This document shows, one piece after another, positions 12,910 through 13,942 of a stretch of 13,942 bases of DNA. The first letter of the stretch is position 1. Each line of letters begins with the position of its first letter. Source of the DNA: an uncultured Brachyspira sp. (GTDB lineage Bacteria; Spirochaetota; Brachyspiria; Brachyspirales; Brachyspiraceae). A program made the translations under genes and the position numbers. The notes below the pieces were generated by a model. That model worked only from the letters and a program-made list of their open reading frames with translations. It made no database searches and had not been told where the DNA came from. The stretch spans positions 1 to 13,942 of the forward strand of contig NZ_CASEGO010000081.1 of NCBI RefSeq assembly GCF_949287625.1, written 5' to 3'.

Positions 12910-13761
12910 TTATTTAAATATAATATTTTTTATATATTCTACAGGCATTTTTTCATTAGTCCAAAGCTCAAAAGCTAATGCTCCTTGATATAGTAACATT
13001 CCCATACCGTTTATTATTTTACATCCTTCTCTCTCAGCTATTTGAAGTAATTTTGTTTTTGCAGGACTATATATACAGTCGCTTACTACTAAATCAGATC
13101 TAAAAAAAGTTTTATCTTCTATTAAAGAAACATCTTCTTTCATACCAACACTTGTGGCATTAATTAATATGCTGCTGTTATCTATTTTCTTTTTTAAAAT
13201 ATTTTTATTTTCAAGTGAAAATAGTTCTATAGAGCAGTTAGTCTTTTCTGCTATATTATCAATAATCTTTTTTTGTTCGCTCCAGTTTGTATCTCTTTTA
13301 AAAACGTATATCTCTTTTACTCCGTATAAAGCAGCCTCTGATATTATAGCTATAGAAGCTCCTCCAGTACCTAGTATTGTGATATTTTTATTTTTTATAA
13401 ATATATTTTCTTCTTCTAATGATTTTATAAACCCCTCTCCATCTGTAGAGTATCCTGTGAGTATTCCATTATCATTAACTATAGTATTAACACTTTGGGT
13501 TAGTTCGGCAGCCTCTGATATTTTATCAAGATATTTAATCACTTCTTTTTTGTTCGGCATTGACAGATTTACGCCTCTCATATTTAATGTTTTTATAGAG
13601 TTTACAGCTTCTTTTAAATTATTTTTATCTACTTCAAAAGCCAAATAAGCATAATTAAGATTAAGTTTATTAAAGGCTTCATTATGCATAATAGGCGATA
13701 TACTATGTCGGCATGGAGAAGCGAATAATGCAGTGAGTATAGTTGAAGAGTTTATTTTCAT
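12910..13761 (-). CDS. aroE: Shikimate dehydrogenase, YdiB-like subtype
   Basis: Reduces 3-dehydroshikimate to shikimate. 283 residues, ATG eight to nine bases after AAGG (complement of 13772-13775). Substrate site: SxS in RHSISP (18-23), Lys71 in MRGVNLSMPNK (61-71), Asn92 in VNTIVND (91-97) and Asp107 in GYSTDGEGF. Cofactor loop: GTGGAS (131-136). NATSVGM (201-207) and MGMLLYQGALAFELWT (253-268) close the site. Lys71 and Asp107 fall at the same numbers as in E. coli YdiB, and the segments AFEVD, MRG..MPNK, NTIVND, TKLLQ and MLLxQGA follow YdiB rather than E. coli AroE. It may therefore accept quinate or NAD(H) as well, but as the only such gene here next to aroD it probably serves the biosynthetic pathway. 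First gene of the operon. Confidence 0.93.
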   Translation of the reverse strand: MKINSSTILTALFASPCRHSISPIMHNEAFNKLNLNYAYLAFEVDKNNLKEAVNSIKTLNMRGVNLSMPNKKEVIKYLDKISEAAELTQSVNTIVNDNGILTGYSTDGEGFIKSLEEENIFIKNKNITILGTGGASIAIISEAALYGVKEIYVFKRDTNWSEQKKIIDNIAEKTNCSIELFSLENKNILKKKIDNSSILINATSVGMKEDVSLIEDKTFFRSDLVVSDCIYSPAKTKLLQIAEREGCKIINGMGMLLYQGALAFELWTNEKMPVEYIKNIIFK

Positions 13762-13797
13762 GAATATATAACCTTATAAAATATAAAAAATTCTGCT

Positions 13798-13828
13798 ATT
13801 ATAATAATATAATTTTTATTATTGTCAA
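13798..13828 (-). promoter_or_regulatory. Promoter of the aroE-aroD operon
   Basis: On the minus strand a consensus TTGACA (complement of 13823-13828) is followed by TATTAT after 16 bases (complement of 13801-13806) or TATAAT after 19 (complement of 13798-13803). It lies 20 bases inside the right terminal repeat and reads away from it. Confidence 0.55.
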
Positions 13829-13848
13829 TTAATACATTTTTAATTATT

Positions 13849-13942
13849 TGTTTAAGAGCCATAGATATTGCACAGTTTTAGTTTAAAAAAAGGAGGTATT
13901 CCTTATAATTTAAATTATCACAACAAACAAAAAGGAATAGCT
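13849..13942. repeat. Right copy of the 94-bp terminal inverted repeat
   Basis: Exact reverse complement of 4-97. Read on the plus strand it begins TGTTTAAGAGCC and holds AAGGAGG (13890-13896), TATTCCTT (13897-13904), the 14-bp palindrome and AAGGAATA (13932-13939). It ends one base short of where an ATG would stand if it matches the left copy. The two copies therefore carry the same gene start, facing outward on each side of a 13.7-kb segment. Confidence 0.95.
13887..13942 (+). promoter_or_regulatory. Translation-initiation region of a gene running off the right edge
   Basis: Same SD and hairpin layout as the left edge: AAGGA (13932-13936), then ATAGCT to the window end, where the left copy has ATG. 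The start codon itself is outside, so this is inferred from the left copy. Confidence 0.45.

Noticed and set aside
13154..13648. 164-codon plus-strand frame opposite aroE
   Set aside because: Antisense to a fully conserved enzyme gene and Ile/Phe/Ser-rich as expected from the reverse of Lys/Asn/Glu codons; no SD and no recognisable domain.
98..13848. Complete composite transposon or genomic island
   Set aside because: The interior is mostly housekeeping genes (dapF, flgG, aroD, aroE), no integrase or transposase is visible inside, and target duplications would lie outside the window.
13850..13887. GTTTAAGAGCC... resembles the start of a type II CRISPR repeat
   Set aside because: Only one copy occurs at each end, in opposite orientation, with no spacer-repeat alternation and no cas genes; the match is explained by the longer 94-bp repeat.

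Overview
The window is AT-rich bacterial DNA carrying a flagellar rod gene (flgG), many genes built from Asn/Lys/Ile-rich codons, a leucine-rich-repeat protein and relaxed lipoprotein signals. Together these suggest a spirochaete, most likely Brachyspira. That assignment is inference from style and gene content; no marker gene such as rRNA is present.

Layout. Both ends carry the same 94-bp sequence in opposite orientation (4-97 and 13849-13942). Each copy reads outward into a ribosome binding site and, at the left edge, an ATG (complement of 1-3), so the window lies between the 5' ends of two copies of one repeated gene or insertion sequence. Inside, left to right: an MDR-family oxidoreductase (173-1174); a secreted SpoIID-like lytic transglycosylase (1315-2466) behind a perfect sigma-28 promoter sequence; a 60% GC structured element (about 2590-2768); dapF (2989-3828); a small secreted SLT-type transglycosylase (3969-4529), convergent with flgG (4579-5373, minus); a two-gene operon of an ABC/OLD-type ATPase and a PD-(D/E)XK-like protein (5558-7560); a polar amino-acid ABC transporter made of permease, ATPase and two tandem paralogous binding lipoproteins (7689-11104); then on the minus strand a cytoplasmic LRR protein (11177-12031), aroD (12120-12860) and a YdiB-like aroE (12910-13761).

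How the genes fit together. Cell-wall work is a theme of the left third: dapF supplies meso-diaminopimelate, two lytic transglycosylases cut glycan, and flgG encodes the rod that must pass through that wall. The SpoIID-like gene and flgG share a TAAAGCAA-type sigma-28 promoter layout, suggesting they may be co-expressed with the periplasmic flagella. The transporter has a core permease/ATPase operon with its own promoter and two binding proteins (about 60% identical to each other by hand alignment) behind a second strong promoter and a roughly 170-nt leader. aroE-aroD form a shikimate-pathway pair in the same order as ydiB-aroD in E. coli.

Most worth a second look: the ATPase/PD-(D/E)XK pair as an unassigned, possibly defensive, module; the GC-rich structured element; the terminal repeat with its SD-sequestering hairpin; and the sigma-28 promoter on a wall hydrolase. 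No tRNA, rRNA, CRISPR array or complete insertion sequence was seen.
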